The position numbers and the translations under genes are program-made. From contig NZ_JAAKXW010000005.1 of NCBI RefSeq assembly GCF_011752045.1, positions 248,001 to 312,000 of the forward strand: a stretch of 64,000 nucleotides of DNA. The letters run 5' to 3'. The notes under the pieces were generated by a model that did no database searches, was not told the origin of the DNA, and was given only the letters and a program-made list of their open reading frames with translations. This DNA comes from Microbacterium hydrocarbonoxydans (GTDB taxonomy: Bacteria > Actinomycetota > Actinomycetes > Actinomycetales > Microbacteriaceae). This document shows, one piece after another, positions 8,173 through 18,931 of the stretch (position 1 is the stretch's first letter; the number at the start of each line of letters is the position of its first letter).

Positions 8173-10497
8173 GTGACCACAGCCCTCTACCGCCGCTACC
8201 GGCCCGAGTCGTTCGGCGAGATGATCGGGCAGTCCCAGGTGACCGAACCGCTGATGACCGCGCTGCGCGGCGACAGGGTCGGGCACGCCTACCTGTTCTC
8301 CGGTCCTCGCGGCTGCGGCAAGACGACATCGGCCCGCATCCTCGCGCGCTGCCTCAACTGCGCCGAGGGGCCCACGGACGTCCCCTGCGGCGTGTGCCCG
8401 AGCTGCGTCGAGCTCTCCCGCGCCGGCGGCGGCTCGCTGGACGTCGTCGAGATCGATGCGGCGAGCCACAACGGCGTCGACGACGCCCGTGACCTGCGCG
8501 AGCGGGCGACGTTCGCTCCGAGCCGCGACCGCTACAAGATCTTCATCCTCGACGAGGCCCACATGGTGACCCCGCAGGGGTTCAACGCGCTGCTCAAGCT
8601 CGTCGAGGAGCCGCCCGAGCACGTGAAGTTCATCTTCGCGACGACGGAGCCAGAGAAGGTGCTCGGCACCATCCGCTCCCGGACCCACCACTACCCGTTC
8701 CGGCTGGTGCCGCCCGCGGCGATGCTCGAGTACGTGGAGAAGCTGTGCGCCGAGGAGCACGTGGTCGTCGAGCAGGGCGTGCTGCCCCTGATCGTGCGGG
8801 CCGGCGGAGGCTCGCCCCGTGACACGCTCTCGCTGCTCGACCAGCTGATCGCCGGCTCCGACTCCCCGGCCGGCTCCGAGACGGTGACGGTGGCGTACGA
8901 GCGCGCCGTCGCACTGCTCGGCTACACGCACGCGACCGTGCTCGACGAGATCGTCGACGCGCTCGCCGCAGCGGATGCCGCCGCAGCCTTCCCCGCGATC
9001 GACAAGGTCGTGCAGACCGGGCAGGATCCCCGTCGGTTCGTCGACGACCTCCTCGAGCGGCTGCGCGATCTCATCGTCATCGCCGCCGTGGGCACCGGCG
9101 CCTCGGCGGTGCTGCGCGGAGTCGCGGCCGACGAGCTGGAGCGCATGCGCGACCAGGCCGACGCCTTCGGCTCGGCGCGCCTGTCGCGCACCGCCGACAT
9201 CGTCAGCGCGGCGCTCGACGACATGTCCGGCGCCACCTCGCCCCGCCTGCACCTCGAGCTCCTGGTCGCCCGCGTCCTGGCGGCAGGAGCGGATGCTGCG
9301 GCTGCGGTGCCGGCTGCTGCGCCGGTGCAGCGCCCGGCCGCGAGCCCTGCGGCTGCCACGGCTGCGGCGCCTGTCGCTGCGCCGGTGGCCTCGCCGCCCG
9401 CAGCCCCCGCGCTCCCTGCGACGCCGGCCCCGGTCGTCGAGCGAGCGAGCGAAGCGAGCGAGACGAAACGCAGTGAGGCGCCCGCGACATCCGCTCCGGC
9501 GGCATCCGCTCCCGCGGCTGCCGCGGCACCCGCGCTGGCACCGGCCGCTCCCGAGGGCGCGGCTCCGGCGGTGCCATCGGGTCCGGTGACGATCGAGCGC
9601 GTGTCCGCCTCCTGGTCCGCCGTGCTCAAGCGTCTCGAGGACATCAGCCGTTCGTCGTGGCTGCTGGCGACGGCCGTGCAGCCGCTGGCCTATGACACCG
9701 AGTCGGAGGTGCTGACCCTCGGCTTCACGAGTCAGCACGATGTGGCGAAGTTCAAGGGCACGACGCCGGGGTCCGGTCCGTCCGACCACCTGCGGACCGC
9801 CATCGAGCAGGAACTGGGTGTGCGCGTGAAGTACCGCCCGGCTCCGATGCCGGCGGGCGGGGCTCCCCGTCAGCCCGCGTCGTCCGGCAGCCCCGCTCCG
9901 GCCGAGGGGCCGTCCGCATCGGAGCCTGCGTCAGCGGGCTCGCCGCGTCCCCAGGCCCGCAGCGCGTCGTCCGCGCCCGTGACCGAGTGGGCTGTGGCGT
10001 CCATCCCCTCGACTCCGGCAGAGCCGTCACCCGGCACGCAGGTGCCCGCGGAGTCCGCCACCGCAGTGCCGGCCACGCCGGTGCAGGCCGCACCGGTGGA
10101 TCCCACGCCGGACGCCGCCGCACGGCCGGCCGCCGAAGCCGTCCCGTCCCGCCCGTCCGAGCGCGACGACCCGCCGCGGTCCGACGAGCCGCCGCTTCCG
10201 GACGAGCCGCCTTTCTACGACGATGAACCGCCGTACGACCCCGCCTATGAGCCGGCGATGTCCGGTGCGCCGGCGTCTCAGCCTGCGGCGCCTGCTCTCT
10301 CGCAGGGCGCCCCGGCGTCCTCCGCCGCACCGGCCGCCCCCGCGTCGCCGCAGCGGCGTCCCCAGTCCGCCCCGGTCGTCACCGAGCGCGCCCCCGCCGG
10401 CGGTGTGCAGCGCTACGGCGAGGCCGTGATCCGCCAGGTGCTCGGCGCGACGTTCGTGCGCGAAGAGCCCTACGAGCCCCCGACGAGGTTCTCCTGA
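8173..10497 (+). CDS. dnaX: DNA polymerase III subunit gamma/tau
   Basis: Clamp-loader ATPase of the replicative polymerase. The N-terminal 370 residues are the conserved motor: Walker A GPRGCGKT (44-51), a four-cysteine zinc module starting CLNCAEGP, and ILDEAHMV. Domain III ends near residue 370, followed by an Ala/Pro-rich linker, a conserved tau segment (about 475-560) and a long low-complexity tail with acidic EPPYD repeats. At 774 residues it is a tau-length product. A GAGCGA-rich element lies in the linker (see repeat). The stop overlaps the recR start by one base. Confidence 0.96.
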   Translation: MTTALYRRYRPESFGEMIGQSQVTEPLMTALRGDRVGHAYLFSGPRGCGKTTSARILARCLNCAEGPTDVPCGVCPSCVELSRAGGGSLDVVEIDAASHNGVDDARDLRERATFAPSRDRYKIFILDEAHMVTPQGFNALLKLVEEPPEHVKFIFATTEPEKVLGTIRSRTHHYPFRLVPPAAMLEYVEKLCAEEHVVVEQGVLPLIVRAGGGSPRDTLSLLDQLIAGSDSPAGSETVTVAYERAVALLGYTHATVLDEIVDALAAADAAAAFPAIDKVVQTGQDPRRFVDDLLERLRDLIVIAAVGTGASAVLRGVAADELERMRDQADAFGSARLSRTADIVSAALDDMSGATSPRLHLELLVARVLAAGADAAAAVPAAAPVQRPAASPAAATAAAPVAAPVASPPAAPALPATPAPVVERASEASETKRSEAPATSAPAASAPAAAAAPALAPAAPEGAAPAVPSGPVTIERVSASWSAVLKRLEDISRSSWLLATAVQPLAYDTESEVLTLGFTSQHDVAKFKGTTPGSGPSDHLRTAIEQELGVRVKYRPAPMPAGGAPRQPASSGSPAPAEGPSASEPASAGSPRPQARSASSAPVTEWAVASIPSTPAEPSPGTQVPAESATAVPATPVQAAPVDPTPDAAARPAAEAVPSRPSERDDPPRSDEPPLPDEPPFYDDEPPYDPAYEPAMSGAPASQPAAPALSQGAPASSAAPAAPASPQRRPQSAPVVTERAPAGGVQRYGEAVIRQVLGATFVREEPYEPPTRFS
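9436..9477 (+). repeat. GAGCGA-rich REP-like element inside dnaX
   Basis: The block GTCGAGCGAGCGAGCGAAG continues as CGAGCGAGACGAAACGCAG, a composition unlike the GCT/GCG-Pro flanks. It is in frame and encodes [14 protein letters not shown]. From memory, similar GAGCGAGCGAAGCGAGACGAAACG sequences occur as intergenic repeats in high-GC actinobacteria; this needs a genome count. Confidence 0.5.
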
Positions 10498-11090
10498 TGT
10501 ACGACGGCATCGTCCAGGAGCTGATCGACGAGTTCGGCCGGCTCCCCGGGATCGGACCGAAGTCCGCCCAGCGCATCGCGTTCCACATCCTGCAGACGCC
10601 GACGTTCGACGTCGCGCGGCTGGCGGAGCTGCTCACCGAGATCCGCGTGCGCGTGCGCTTCTGCGAGATCTGCGGCAACGTGGCGGAGCAGGAGCGCTGC
10701 GCCATCTGCCGCGACCCGCGCCGCAACCCCGCGCTGATCTGCGTCGTCGAGGACGCAAAGGACGTGGCGGCCATCGAGCGCACCCGAGAGTTCCGCGGGC
10801 TGTACCACGTGCTCGGCGGGGCCATCAGCCCGATCGCAGGCATCGGACCCGACGACCTGCGCATCGCGCAGCTGATGACGCGCCTCGCCGACGGCACCGT
10901 GCAGGAGGTGATCCTCGCGACCAACCCCAACCTCGAGGGGGAGGCGACCGCGAGCTACCTCAGCCGGCTGCTCACGACGATGCAGATCACCGTCTCGCGG
11001 CTCGCCTCCGGCCTCCCCGTCGGCGGCGACCTCGAGTACGCCGACGAGGTCACCCTCGGCCGCGCCTTCGAGGGCCGGCGCGTCCTGTGA
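10497..11090 (+). CDS. recR: Recombination mediator RecR
   Basis: Works with RecO (and RecF) to load RecA at gaps. The 197-residue length is standard. The helix-hairpin-helix region [15 protein letters not shown] is followed by a four-Cys zinc finger ([16 protein letters not shown]), then a Toprim domain beginning [10 protein letters not shown]. The order dnaX-recR is conserved in many bacteria; here the genes share one base (TGATG), so translation is coupled. Downstream, the stop overlaps the next gene by 4 bp. Confidence 0.97.
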   Translation: MYDGIVQELIDEFGRLPGIGPKSAQRIAFHILQTPTFDVARLAELLTEIRVRVRFCEICGNVAEQERCAICRDPRRNPALICVVEDAKDVAAIERTREFRGLYHVLGGAISPIAGIGPDDLRIAQLMTRLADGTVQEVILATNPNLEGEATASYLSRLLTTMQITVSRLASGLPVGGDLEYADEVTLGRAFEGRRVL

Positions 11091-12004
11091 CCCCGCACGC
11101 CGGGTTCTCCCGCCGCGGCTGGCTCCTCTTCGGCGCCATGGCGCTGCTCTGGGGCGTGCCGTACCTGTTCATCAGCGTCGCCGTGGAGTCGTTCTCGCCG
11201 CCGGCCGTCGTCGCGGGACGCACGCTGATCGCCGCCCTCCTGCTGCTGCCCTTCGCGATCCGCGGCGGTGCGCTGCGCGCGGCGTGGAAGCACTGGCCGT
11301 GGGTGCTCGCGTTCGGGCTCATCGAGATGGCCGGCCCCTTCCTGCTCCTCGGCCACGCCGAACTCACGCTCCCGTCCGGCATGACCGGGCTCCTGGTCGC
11401 GACCGTCCCCCTGTTCGCGGCGCTCATCGCCCTCGGCGGCGGCGATCGCGGCGTGCTCCGCCCGTCCCGCGCGATCGGCCTCGTGGTCGGCTTCCTCGGC
11501 GTGGCGATCGTCGTCGCGGGACCAGGCCTGTTCGGCGGCGAGGTCACGCTTCTCGCCGCGGGGGAGGTGCTGCTGGTCGCCGTCCTCTATGCGACCGCGC
11601 CGTTCATCGTCGCCCGCCGCCTCGGTGATGTTCCCTCGATCGGCACGATCACCCTGTCGCTGCTGATGATCGGCGTCCTCTACCTCCCGATCGCTCTCCT
11701 CACCCAGCACGAGGTGCCGACGCTGCCGTCGATCGGCGCGCTGCTCGCGCTCGCCGTGATCTGCACGGCGGTGGCATTCCTCGCGTTCTTCGCGCTGATC
11801 CGCGAGGTGGGTCCGGTGCGAGCCCCGCTGTTCACCTACGTGAACCCGGTGGTCGCGATCATCCTCGGCGCCCTCGTCCTCTCCGAGCCGCTCACGCCCG
11901 GCCTGCTGATCGGCTTCCCGCTCATCATCGCCGGATGCTGGTTCGCGGCCACCGGCGGTCGGCTGCGCCCTGCGGCATCCGTCACGGTACCGCCGGCGCT
12001 CTGA
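11087..12004 (+). CDS. EamA/DMT-family transporter
   Basis: A 305-residue membrane protein with ten predicted helices arranged as two EamA repeats (about 8-140 and 150-290). The repeat signatures include [11 protein letters not shown] near the start, [14 protein letters not shown], and the second-repeat [24 protein letters not shown]. Members export amino acids, metabolites or drugs; the substrate cannot be assigned. GTG start in a 4-bp overlap with recR suggests it is the distal gene of the dnaX-recR operon. Confidence 0.88.
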   Translation: MTPHAGFSRRGWLLFGAMALLWGVPYLFISVAVESFSPPAVVAGRTLIAALLLLPFAIRGGALRAAWKHWPWVLAFGLIEMAGPFLLLGHAELTLPSGMTGLLVATVPLFAALIALGGGDRGVLRPSRAIGLVVGFLGVAIVVAGPGLFGGEVTLLAAGEVLLVAVLYATAPFIVARRLGDVPSIGTITLSLLMIGVLYLPIALLTQHEVPTLPSIGALLALAVICTAVAFLAFFALIREVGPVRAPLFTYVNPVVAIILGALVLSEPLTPGLLIGFPLIIAGCWFAATGGRLRPAASVTVPPAL

Positions 12005-12022
12005 GCCCGACACATGCGCAAC

Positions 12023-12047
12023 AGGGCATACGTGCCCTCCGTAGAAT
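12023..12047 (+). promoter_or_regulatory. lysC promoter with palindromic operator candidate
   Basis: The palindrome AGGGCATACGTGCCCT (12023-12038, 6-bp arms, 4-bp centre) lies immediately before a good -10 hexamer TAGAAT (12042-12047), that is, in the -35/-10 spacer. A repressor bound there would block RNA polymerase. Which protein binds is unknown. Confidence 0.45.
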
Positions 12048-12086
12048 GACCGTGGGCGGATCCGCCCGACATCCCAGGGAGTGAAC

Positions 12087-13367
12087 GTGGCCCTCATCGT
12101 GCAGAAGTACGGCGGCTCCTCTGTCGCCGACGCAGAGAGCATCAAGCGCGTCGCCAAGCGCATCGTCGACACCCGGCGCGCCGGTCACGACGTCGTGGTC
12201 GCCGTGAGCGCGATGGGCGACACCACCGACGAGCTCCTCGACCTCGCGAACGAGGTCGCCCCGATCCCCGCGCCGCGCGAGCTCGACATGCTGCTCTCCA
12301 GCGGGGAGCGCATCTCGATGGCGCTGCTGGCGATGGCGATCCACTCGATGGGCTTCGAGGCGCGCTCCTTCACCGGCAGCCAGGCCGGCATGATCACCGA
12401 CTCACAGCACGGTGCGGCGCGCATCGTCGACGTCACCCCGGTGCGCCTGCGCGAGGCTCTCGACGAGGGCGCGATCGTCATCGTCGCGGGGTTCCAGGGC
12501 TTCAATCGCGACACCCGCGACATCACGACGCTCGGCCGCGGCGGCTCCGACACCACAGCCGTCGCCCTCGCCGCGGCCCTCGACGCCGACGTCTGCGAGA
12601 TCTACAGCGACGTGGACGGCATCTTCACCGCCGACCCGCGCGTCATCCCGAAGGCGCAGAAGCTCGACCAGATCACCAGCGAGGAGATGCTGGAGCTGGC
12701 CGCGAACGGCGCCAAGGTGCTCTACATCCGCGCCGTCGAGTACGCACGCCGTCACGGCGTCCTGATCCACGCCCGCTCGACGTTCTCGTCGGCCGAGGGC
12801 ACCTACGTTCTGGGCGAGGGCATGAAGAACCCCCGCGAAGCAGAGGGAGCAGTCATGGAAGAGCCGATCGTCGCAGGCGTCGCCACCGACTTCAGCCAGG
12901 CCAAGATCACCGTCGCCGGAGTCCCCGACGTCCCCGGCAAGGCGGCCGAGATCTTCAAGATCGTCGCGAAGTCCGGTGCGAACGTCGACATGATCGTGCA
13001 GAACGTGTCGGCGACCGGCCGCACCGACATCTCGTTCACCGTCCCCAAGGCGGATGCCGCCGCGGCGCTCAAGGCGCTCGCGGGTGACCAGGACGAGGTC
13101 GGCTTCACCAACCTCATCCACGACGACCAGATCGGCAAGCTCTCCGTCGTCGGCGCCGGCATGCGCACGCACTCCGGCGTCTCGGCCACCCTGTTCGAGG
13201 CTCTGTCCGAGGGGGGCATCAACATCGAGATGATCTCCACCTCCGAGATCCGCATCTCCGTGGTGCTCCGCGACACCGACCTCGCCGAGGCGGCCCGCAC
13301 CGTCCACAAGGCCTACGGGCTGGACGGCGAGGACGAGGCCACCGTCCACGCGGGCACCGGTCGCTGA
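12087..13367 (+). CDS. lysC: Aspartate kinase
   Basis: Phosphorylates L-aspartate, the committed step to lysine, threonine, methionine and diaminopimelate. The 426-residue protein has the kinase motif VQKYGGSSV at its start, [21 protein letters not shown] in the catalytic core, and two C-terminal ACT domains that bind feedback inhibitors. GTG 12087 is preferred over GTG 12081 because CAGGGAG sits 6 nt upstream and the protein then begins ALIVQKYGG as usual. An internal start at 12855 probably makes a separate beta subunit. asd follows 132 bp downstream. Confidence 0.96.
   Translation: MALIVQKYGGSSVADAESIKRVAKRIVDTRRAGHDVVVAVSAMGDTTDELLDLANEVAPIPAPRELDMLLSSGERISMALLAMAIHSMGFEARSFTGSQAGMITDSQHGAARIVDVTPVRLREALDEGAIVIVAGFQGFNRDTRDITTLGRGGSDTTAVALAAALDADVCEIYSDVDGIFTADPRVIPKAQKLDQITSEEMLELAANGAKVLYIRAVEYARRHGVLIHARSTFSSAEGTYVLGEGMKNPREAEGAVMEEPIVAGVATDFSQAKITVAGVPDVPGKAAEIFKIVAKSGANVDMIVQNVSATGRTDISFTVPKADAAAALKALAGDQDEVGFTNLIHDDQIGKLSVVGAGMRTHSGVSATLFEALSEGGINIEMISTSEIRISVVLRDTDLAEAARTVHKAYGLDGEDEATVHAGTGR
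12842..12857 (+). promoter_or_regulatory. Internal ribosome binding site for LysC beta subunit
   Basis: AGAGGGAG (12842-12849) precedes an in-frame ATG at 12855 (codon 257 of lysC). The product would start [12 protein letters not shown] and contain only the ACT regulatory domains. Aspartokinases of the alpha2beta2 type, as in Corynebacterium and Bacillus, make their beta subunit from just such an in-frame internal start. Confidence 0.75.
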
Positions 13368-13397
13368 CACACGGGCCCTGCACCCGTTCCGGCGCGG

Positions 13398-14573
<1,176 letters not shown>

Positions 14574-14649
14574 CCTGACCGCATCCTCGTCATGCGGATC
14601 CGGTCTGGTCGGGCCGGTCCGCGTGGTCAGGCGCCTCCTGCCCGCGAAC

Positions 14650-14655
14650 TAGACT
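14650..14655 (+). promoter_or_regulatory. -10 element of leaderless mqo promoter
   Basis: TAGACT is followed by 6 nt (GTCCTG) and the GTG start at 14662. No Shine-Dalgarno is visible, so the mRNA probably begins at the start codon. Confidence 0.6.
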
Positions 14656-14661
14656 GTCCTG

Positions 14662-16134
14662 GTGACTGAAAACGTCGATGTCGTCCTGATCGGCGGTGGC
14701 ATCATGAGCGCCACCCTGGGTACCCTGCTGCACGCGCTGCAGCCGGATTGGAAGATCGTCGCCTTCGAGCGGCTCTCCGATGTGGCGCAGGAGTCCTCGA
14801 ACGCCTGGAACAACGCGGGCACCGGCCACGCAGCCCTCTGCGAGCTGAACTACATGCCGCAGCAGGGCGATGCGCCCCTCGATCCGGCGAAGGCGATCTC
14901 GATCAACGAGCAGTTCCAGCAGAGCCGTCAGTTCTGGTCCTCGCTCGTGGAGAAGGGCGTGCTGGACGCGCCCTCGACGTTCATCAACGCCACCCCGCAC
15001 ATGACGTTCGTCCGCGGGGAGAAGGATGTGGCGTACCTCAAGGCGCGCTACGAGGTGCTCAAGGAGCAGCCGCTGTTCGCCGGCATCGAGTACAGCGAGG
15101 ACTCGCGCGTCATCAACAAGTGGGCGCCGCTGCTCATGCAGAAGCGCCGCAAGGGCGAGCCGTTCGCGGCCACCCGGGTGCCGGCCGGCACGGACGTCGA
15201 CTTCGGTGCGCTCACCCACCAGCTCTTCGACCACCTCACGGCCTCCGGCGTCGACCTCCGCGTGAACCACGAGGTCCGCAGCCTGAAGAAGCAGAAGGAC
15301 GGCGGCTGGCTGGTCAAGTACCGCACCACCATCGGCCGCACGCCCAACGAGATCAAGGCGCGCTTCGTCTTCGTGGGCGCGGGCGGCTGGGCGCTCAAGC
15401 TCCTGCAGAGCTCGGGCATCCCGGAGATCAAGGGCTACGGCGTCTTCCCGATCGGCGGCCAGTTCCTGAAGACGACGAACCCGAAGGTCGTCGCGCAGCA
15501 CCACGCGAAGGTCTACTCGCAGGCCTCCGTGGGTGCGCCGCCGATGTCGGTGCCGCACCTCGACACCCGCGTCGTCGACGGCGAGGCCTCACTGATGTTC
15601 GGTCCGTTCGCGACGTTCAGCCCGAAGTTCCTCAAGCAGGGATCGATGCTCGACATCGTCACGCAGGTGCGCCCGCACAACCTGTGGCCGATGCTCCGGG
15701 TCGCGTTCGCCAACCCCGACCTCATCACGTATCTCGTCAGCGAGCTGGTGAAGAACCATCGCAAGAAGGTGGAGAACCTCCGCACCTTCATGCCGACCGC
15801 GAAGGACGAGGACTGGACCCTCATCGACGCCGGCCAGCGCGCACAGGTGATGAAGAAGGACCCGGTGAAGGGCGGCATCCTGCAGTTCGGCACCGAGGTC
15901 GTCTCCTCCGCCGACGGCTCGATCGCCGGCCTCCTCGGCGCCTCGCCCGGCGCGTCCACGGCCGTGCCGATCATGCTCGAGCTGCTCAGGAAGTGCTTCC
16001 CCGAGCAGTTCCCCGGGTGGGAGCCGGAGCTCCGCGCCCTCATCCCGACGTTCGGCGAGAAGCTGAACACGGATGCCGTCGCCGCGGCCAAGTCGACGGC
16101 GGAGACCGCCGAGGTCCTCGGCATCAACGCGTAG
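14662..16134 (+). CDS. mqo: Malate:quinone oxidoreductase
   Basis: A peripheral membrane FAD enzyme that oxidises L-malate to oxaloacetate and passes electrons to quinone. The 490-residue sequence begins with the FAD-binding motif VDVVLIGGGIMSATLG and continues with SSNAWNNAGTGHA, typical of Mqo. Towards the C-terminus, GLLGASPGASTAVPIMLELL is also characteristic. Mqo is the main malate-oxidising enzyme in many actinobacteria. tdk starts 7 bp after its stop and is probably co-transcribed. Confidence 0.97.
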   Translation: MTENVDVVLIGGGIMSATLGTLLHALQPDWKIVAFERLSDVAQESSNAWNNAGTGHAALCELNYMPQQGDAPLDPAKAISINEQFQQSRQFWSSLVEKGVLDAPSTFINATPHMTFVRGEKDVAYLKARYEVLKEQPLFAGIEYSEDSRVINKWAPLLMQKRRKGEPFAATRVPAGTDVDFGALTHQLFDHLTASGVDLRVNHEVRSLKKQKDGGWLVKYRTTIGRTPNEIKARFVFVGAGGWALKLLQSSGIPEIKGYGVFPIGGQFLKTTNPKVVAQHHAKVYSQASVGAPPMSVPHLDTRVVDGEASLMFGPFATFSPKFLKQGSMLDIVTQVRPHNLWPMLRVAFANPDLITYLVSELVKNHRKKVENLRTFMPTAKDEDWTLIDAGQRAQVMKKDPVKGGILQFGTEVVSSADGSIAGLLGASPGASTAVPIMLELLRKCFPEQFPGWEPELRALIPTFGEKLNTDAVAAAKSTAETAEVLGINA

Positions 16135-16141
16135 CGCGATC

Positions 16142-16795
16142 GTGGCGAAGCTCTACTTCCGCTACGGGGCGATGAATTCGGGCAAGTCCACGTCGCTGCT
16201 GCAGGCCGCCTACAACTACGAGGAGCGCGGCCAGCACGTGCTGCTCGCGAAGCCCGCGATCGACACGAAGGGCGCGTCGCAGATCGACAGCCGCCTCGGG
16301 ATGACCCGCGAGGTCGACTTCCTGATCGCCCCGGAGGACGATGTGCGCGCGCTGTTCGCCGCGCACCGAGAGCGACTGCGACGCTCTACCGAGGCCGAGC
16401 TGATCCCGAGCGGACCGGTCGACGTGGCCTGCCTCCTCGTCGACGAGGCGCAGTTCCTCACCCCCGAGCAGGTGGACGACCTGTTCCGCATCGCGGTCGA
16501 GGACGGCATCCCGGTGCTCGCCTACGGCATCCGCAACGACTTCCTCACCCACGCGTTCCCCGGCTCGGCGCGGCTGCTCGCCATCGCCCACTCCCTGGAG
16601 GAGCTGAAGACGATCTGCCGCTGCGGTCGCAAGGCCGTCTTCAACGGCCGCGTCGTCGGCGGGCGGTTCGTCTTCGACGGGGATCAGGTCGCGATCGACG
16701 AGGGAGCGGACGGCTCCGCGGCGCCGGAGCTGACCACGTACGAGTCGCTGTGCGGCGCCTGCTACCTGCAGGAGTCCGGGGGACGGCTGGGCTGA
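16142..16795 (+). CDS. tdk: Thymidine kinase
   Basis: Salvages thymidine by ATP-dependent phosphorylation. The 217-residue protein has the P-loop GAMNSGKST, the catalytic/Mg motif LLVDEAQFL, and a lasso zinc site made by CRCGRKAVF and CGACY. The GTG start is 8 bp after mqo. A short GC-rich hairpin (CCCGCC-GCCC-GGCGGG, 16811-16826) follows the stop and may act as a weak terminator before the lactate operon. Confidence 0.95.
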   Translation: MAKLYFRYGAMNSGKSTSLLQAAYNYEERGQHVLLAKPAIDTKGASQIDSRLGMTREVDFLIAPEDDVRALFAAHRERLRRSTEAELIPSGPVDVACLLVDEAQFLTPEQVDDLFRIAVEDGIPVLAYGIRNDFLTHAFPGSARLLAIAHSLEELKTICRCGRKAVFNGRVVGGRFVFDGDQVAIDEGADGSAAPELTTYESLCGACYLQESGGRLG

Positions 16796-16844
16796 GCCCC
16801 GGTACCCTCGCCCGCCGCCCGGCGGGTGTTCCGGCGTACCCTCC

Positions 16845-16885
16845 TTGCGTGGTCTGACCACACGAGCTACTGTGGTCAGACCACA
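16845..16885 (+). promoter_or_regulatory. Lactate operon promoter with two FadR-type operators
   Basis: A -35 TTGCGT (16845-16850) and -10 TACTGT (16868-16873) are separated by exactly 17 bp. Two copies of the same palindrome overlap it: GTGGTCTGACCAC at 16849-16861 in the spacer and GTGGTCAGACCAC at 16872-16884 on the -10/start region. Their centres are 23 bp apart, about two helical turns. The core fits the TNGTNNNACNA operator of LldR-type GntR regulators. Binding would shut the promoter, so the regulator likely represses itself and lldD until lactate is present. Confidence 0.8.
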
Positions 16886-16900
16886 TACTGAGGAGAGCGG

Positions 16901-17623
16901 ATGCCTGACCGGCCTGCACGCGCCTGGCGAGCTGTGCTCGAGCACATCGAGGGCGACCTCCTCGACGGCCGGCTCGCTCCCGGCGACCGGCTCCCGTCGG
17001 AGCGCGACCTCGCCGCCGACCTCGGTGTCGGGCGCTCCAGCGTGCGCGAGGCGCTCCGCGTGCTCGAGGTGATGGGGCTGATCCGCACCGCGACCGGCTC
17101 AGGGCCGCAGGCCGGCGCGATCGTGATCGCCACGCCCTCAGGGGGCATGGCGGCGCTGCTGAGGCTTCAGGTGGCCGCACAGGGCTTCCCGCTGGAGGAT
17201 GTGGTTCAGACCCGCCTCGTGCTCGAGAGCGCTGTCGTGCAGACCCTCGCGGCCCGCGAGGACCGCGATGTCAGCGCGTCCCGGAGACTGCTCGCGGCGA
17301 TGGATGCCGACGACCTCGCCGCGGCCGAGTTCCTCGCCCTCGACGCCCAGTTCCACCTGTCGCTCGCCGAGGCCAGCGGCAACACCGTCATCGCCGCCAC
17401 CATGGCAGGCCTGCGCACGGCCATCGAATCGTACGTGCAGGCGGGGGCCGCCGCCGTGCCTGACTGGGCGGCGATGTCCGCGCGGCTGCGTGCAGAGCAC
17501 TGCGCGCTCCTCGATGCCATCGAGGCGGGTCGTTCCGACGCCGCCCGCGCCCTCGTCCACGACCACATCACCGGCTATTACGCGGCGACCGGCGTCACTT
17601 CCCGGCTTCCCGCCCACGACTGA
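16901..17623 (+). CDS. lldR: GntR/FadR-family regulator of the lactate operon
   Basis: A 240-residue FadR-subfamily repressor: N-terminal winged helix (about 5-75) with [20 protein letters not shown] and [14 protein letters not shown], then an all-helical FCD ligand domain (about 95-225) with the metal/ligand residues in [14 protein letters not shown] and [11 protein letters not shown]. It is the first gene of an operon with an L-lactate dehydrogenase 10 bp downstream, and the promoter holds two matching palindromes. The LldR name is inferred from context and operator; a regulator of another alpha-hydroxy acid is possible. ATG start with GAGGAGAG upstream. Confidence 0.85.
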   Translation: MPDRPARAWRAVLEHIEGDLLDGRLAPGDRLPSERDLAADLGVGRSSVREALRVLEVMGLIRTATGSGPQAGAIVIATPSGGMAALLRLQVAAQGFPLEDVVQTRLVLESAVVQTLAAREDRDVSASRRLLAAMDADDLAAAEFLALDAQFHLSLAEASGNTVIAATMAGLRTAIESYVQAGAAAVPDWAAMSARLRAEHCALLDAIEAGRSDAARALVHDHITGYYAATGVTSRLPAHD

Positions 17624-17633
17624 GAGGAACGCC

Positions 17634-18893
17634 ATGGTCCAGCGCCAGGTGCCCAACCCCGCAGAGATCCTCGAGCTGATGAAGTTCAGGAAGCCAGAGC
17701 TGAACGGGAGGAAGCGACGTCTCGACGCAGCGCTCACCATCGCCGATCTGCGCCTGATCGCGAAGCGCCGCACGCCGAAGGCCGCCTTCGACTACACCGA
17801 CGGCGCCGCTGAGGGGGAGCTCTCCCTCTCCCGCGCCAGGCAGGCGTTCCAGGACGTCGAGTTCCACCCCGGCATCCTGCGGCCCGCCCCCGACGTCGAC
17901 ACGTCCGTGGACATCCTCGGAGGGCCGTCCGCGCTGCCGTTCGGCATCGCCCCGACCGGCTTCACCCGGCTGATGCAGACCGAGGGCGAGATCGCCGGAG
18001 CCGGCGCCGCTGCCGCAGCCGGCATCCCGTTCACGCTGTCGACGCTCGGAACCACGTCGATCGAGGGAGTGAAGGACGCCAACCCGCACGGCCGCAACTG
18101 GTTCCAGCTGTACGTCATGCGCGACCGGGAGATCTCCTACGAGCTCACCCGCCGCGCCGCCGCGGCCGGCTTCGACACCCTGCACTTCACGGTGGACACC
18201 CCGGTCGCCGGTGCCCGCCTGCGCGACAAGCGCAACGGCTTCAGCATCCCGCCGCAGCTCACGCTCGGCACGATCGTCGACGCCCTCCCGCGGCCGTGGT
18301 GGTGGTTCGACTTCCTCACCACTCCGAAGCTCGAGTTCGCCTCGCTGAAGAGCACGGGCGGCACCGTCGGCGAGCTGCTCGACGCGGCCATGGACCCGAC
18401 CATCAGCTACGACGATCTGGCCGTCATCCGCGACATCTGGCCCGGCAGGATCGTGATCAAGGGCGTGCAGACCGTCGAGGACTCCCTGCGCCTCAAGGAT
18501 GCCGGCGTCGACGGCATCGTGCTCTCCAACCACGGCGGACGTCAGCTCGACCGCGCCCCGATCCCGTTCCACCTGCTGCCGTCCGTGCGTCAGGCCGTCG
18601 GCGACGACTTCACCGTGATGATCGACACCGGCATCATGAACGGCGCCGACATCGTGGCCTCCGTCGCCCTGGGCGCCGACTTCACGCTCATCGGCCGGGC
18701 CTACCTCTACGGACTGATGGCCGGCGGCCGTGCGGGGGTCGACCGCACGATCGCGATCCTGCGGTCGGAGATCGAACGCACCATGCGGCTGCTCGGCGTC
18801 TCCACCCTCGCGGAGCTCGAGCCCGGGCACGTCACCCAGCTGACCCGGCTCGTCCCGGTCGCACGCGCGGCGACCGAGACCGCCGCACGCTGA
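17634..18893 (+). CDS. lldD: FMN-dependent L-lactate dehydrogenase (quinone)
   Basis: A 419-residue FMN-dependent alpha-hydroxy-acid dehydrogenase that oxidises L-lactate to pyruvate and feeds electrons to the respiratory chain. The barrel holds [30 protein letters not shown], the FMN-phosphate segment, and [12 protein letters not shown] with the catalytic His-Gly-Gly-Arg. It has no cytochrome b domain, as usual in bacteria. The gene lies 10 bp behind the FadR-type regulator with GAGAGGAA as ribosome site. Related enzymes use mandelate or glycolate; lactate is favoured by the operator type. Confidence 0.92.
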   Translation: MVQRQVPNPAEILELMKFRKPELNGRKRRLDAALTIADLRLIAKRRTPKAAFDYTDGAAEGELSLSRARQAFQDVEFHPGILRPAPDVDTSVDILGGPSALPFGIAPTGFTRLMQTEGEIAGAGAAAAAGIPFTLSTLGTTSIEGVKDANPHGRNWFQLYVMRDREISYELTRRAAAAGFDTLHFTVDTPVAGARLRDKRNGFSIPPQLTLGTIVDALPRPWWWFDFLTTPKLEFASLKSTGGTVGELLDAAMDPTISYDDLAVIRDIWPGRIVIKGVQTVEDSLRLKDAGVDGIVLSNHGGRQLDRAPIPFHLLPSVRQAVGDDFTVMIDTGIMNGADIVASVALGADFTLIGRAYLYGLMAGGRAGVDRTIAILRSEIERTMRLLGVSTLAELEPGHVTQLTRLVPVARAATETAAR

Positions 18894-18899
18894 GGCGGT

Positions 18900-18931
18900 G
18901 TCGCGCCGTGCTCTCAGGAGCGCGGCGCGAC
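18900..18931 (+). terminator. Terminator hairpin of the lactate operon, overlapping next gene
   Basis: GTCGCGCCGTGCTC (18900-18913) pairs with GAGCGCGGCGCGAC (18918-18931) around a TCAG loop. The one non-Watson-Crick pair is U-G in plus-strand RNA but A-C in minus-strand RNA, so it fits lldD termination. Its right arm lies within the 3' codons of the convergent gene. Confidence 0.6.

Noticed and set aside
5046..8180. Long minus-strand ORF opposite the GH65 gene
   Set aside because: It is the GC-rich antisense shadow of a well-conserved enzyme and has no recognisable domain.
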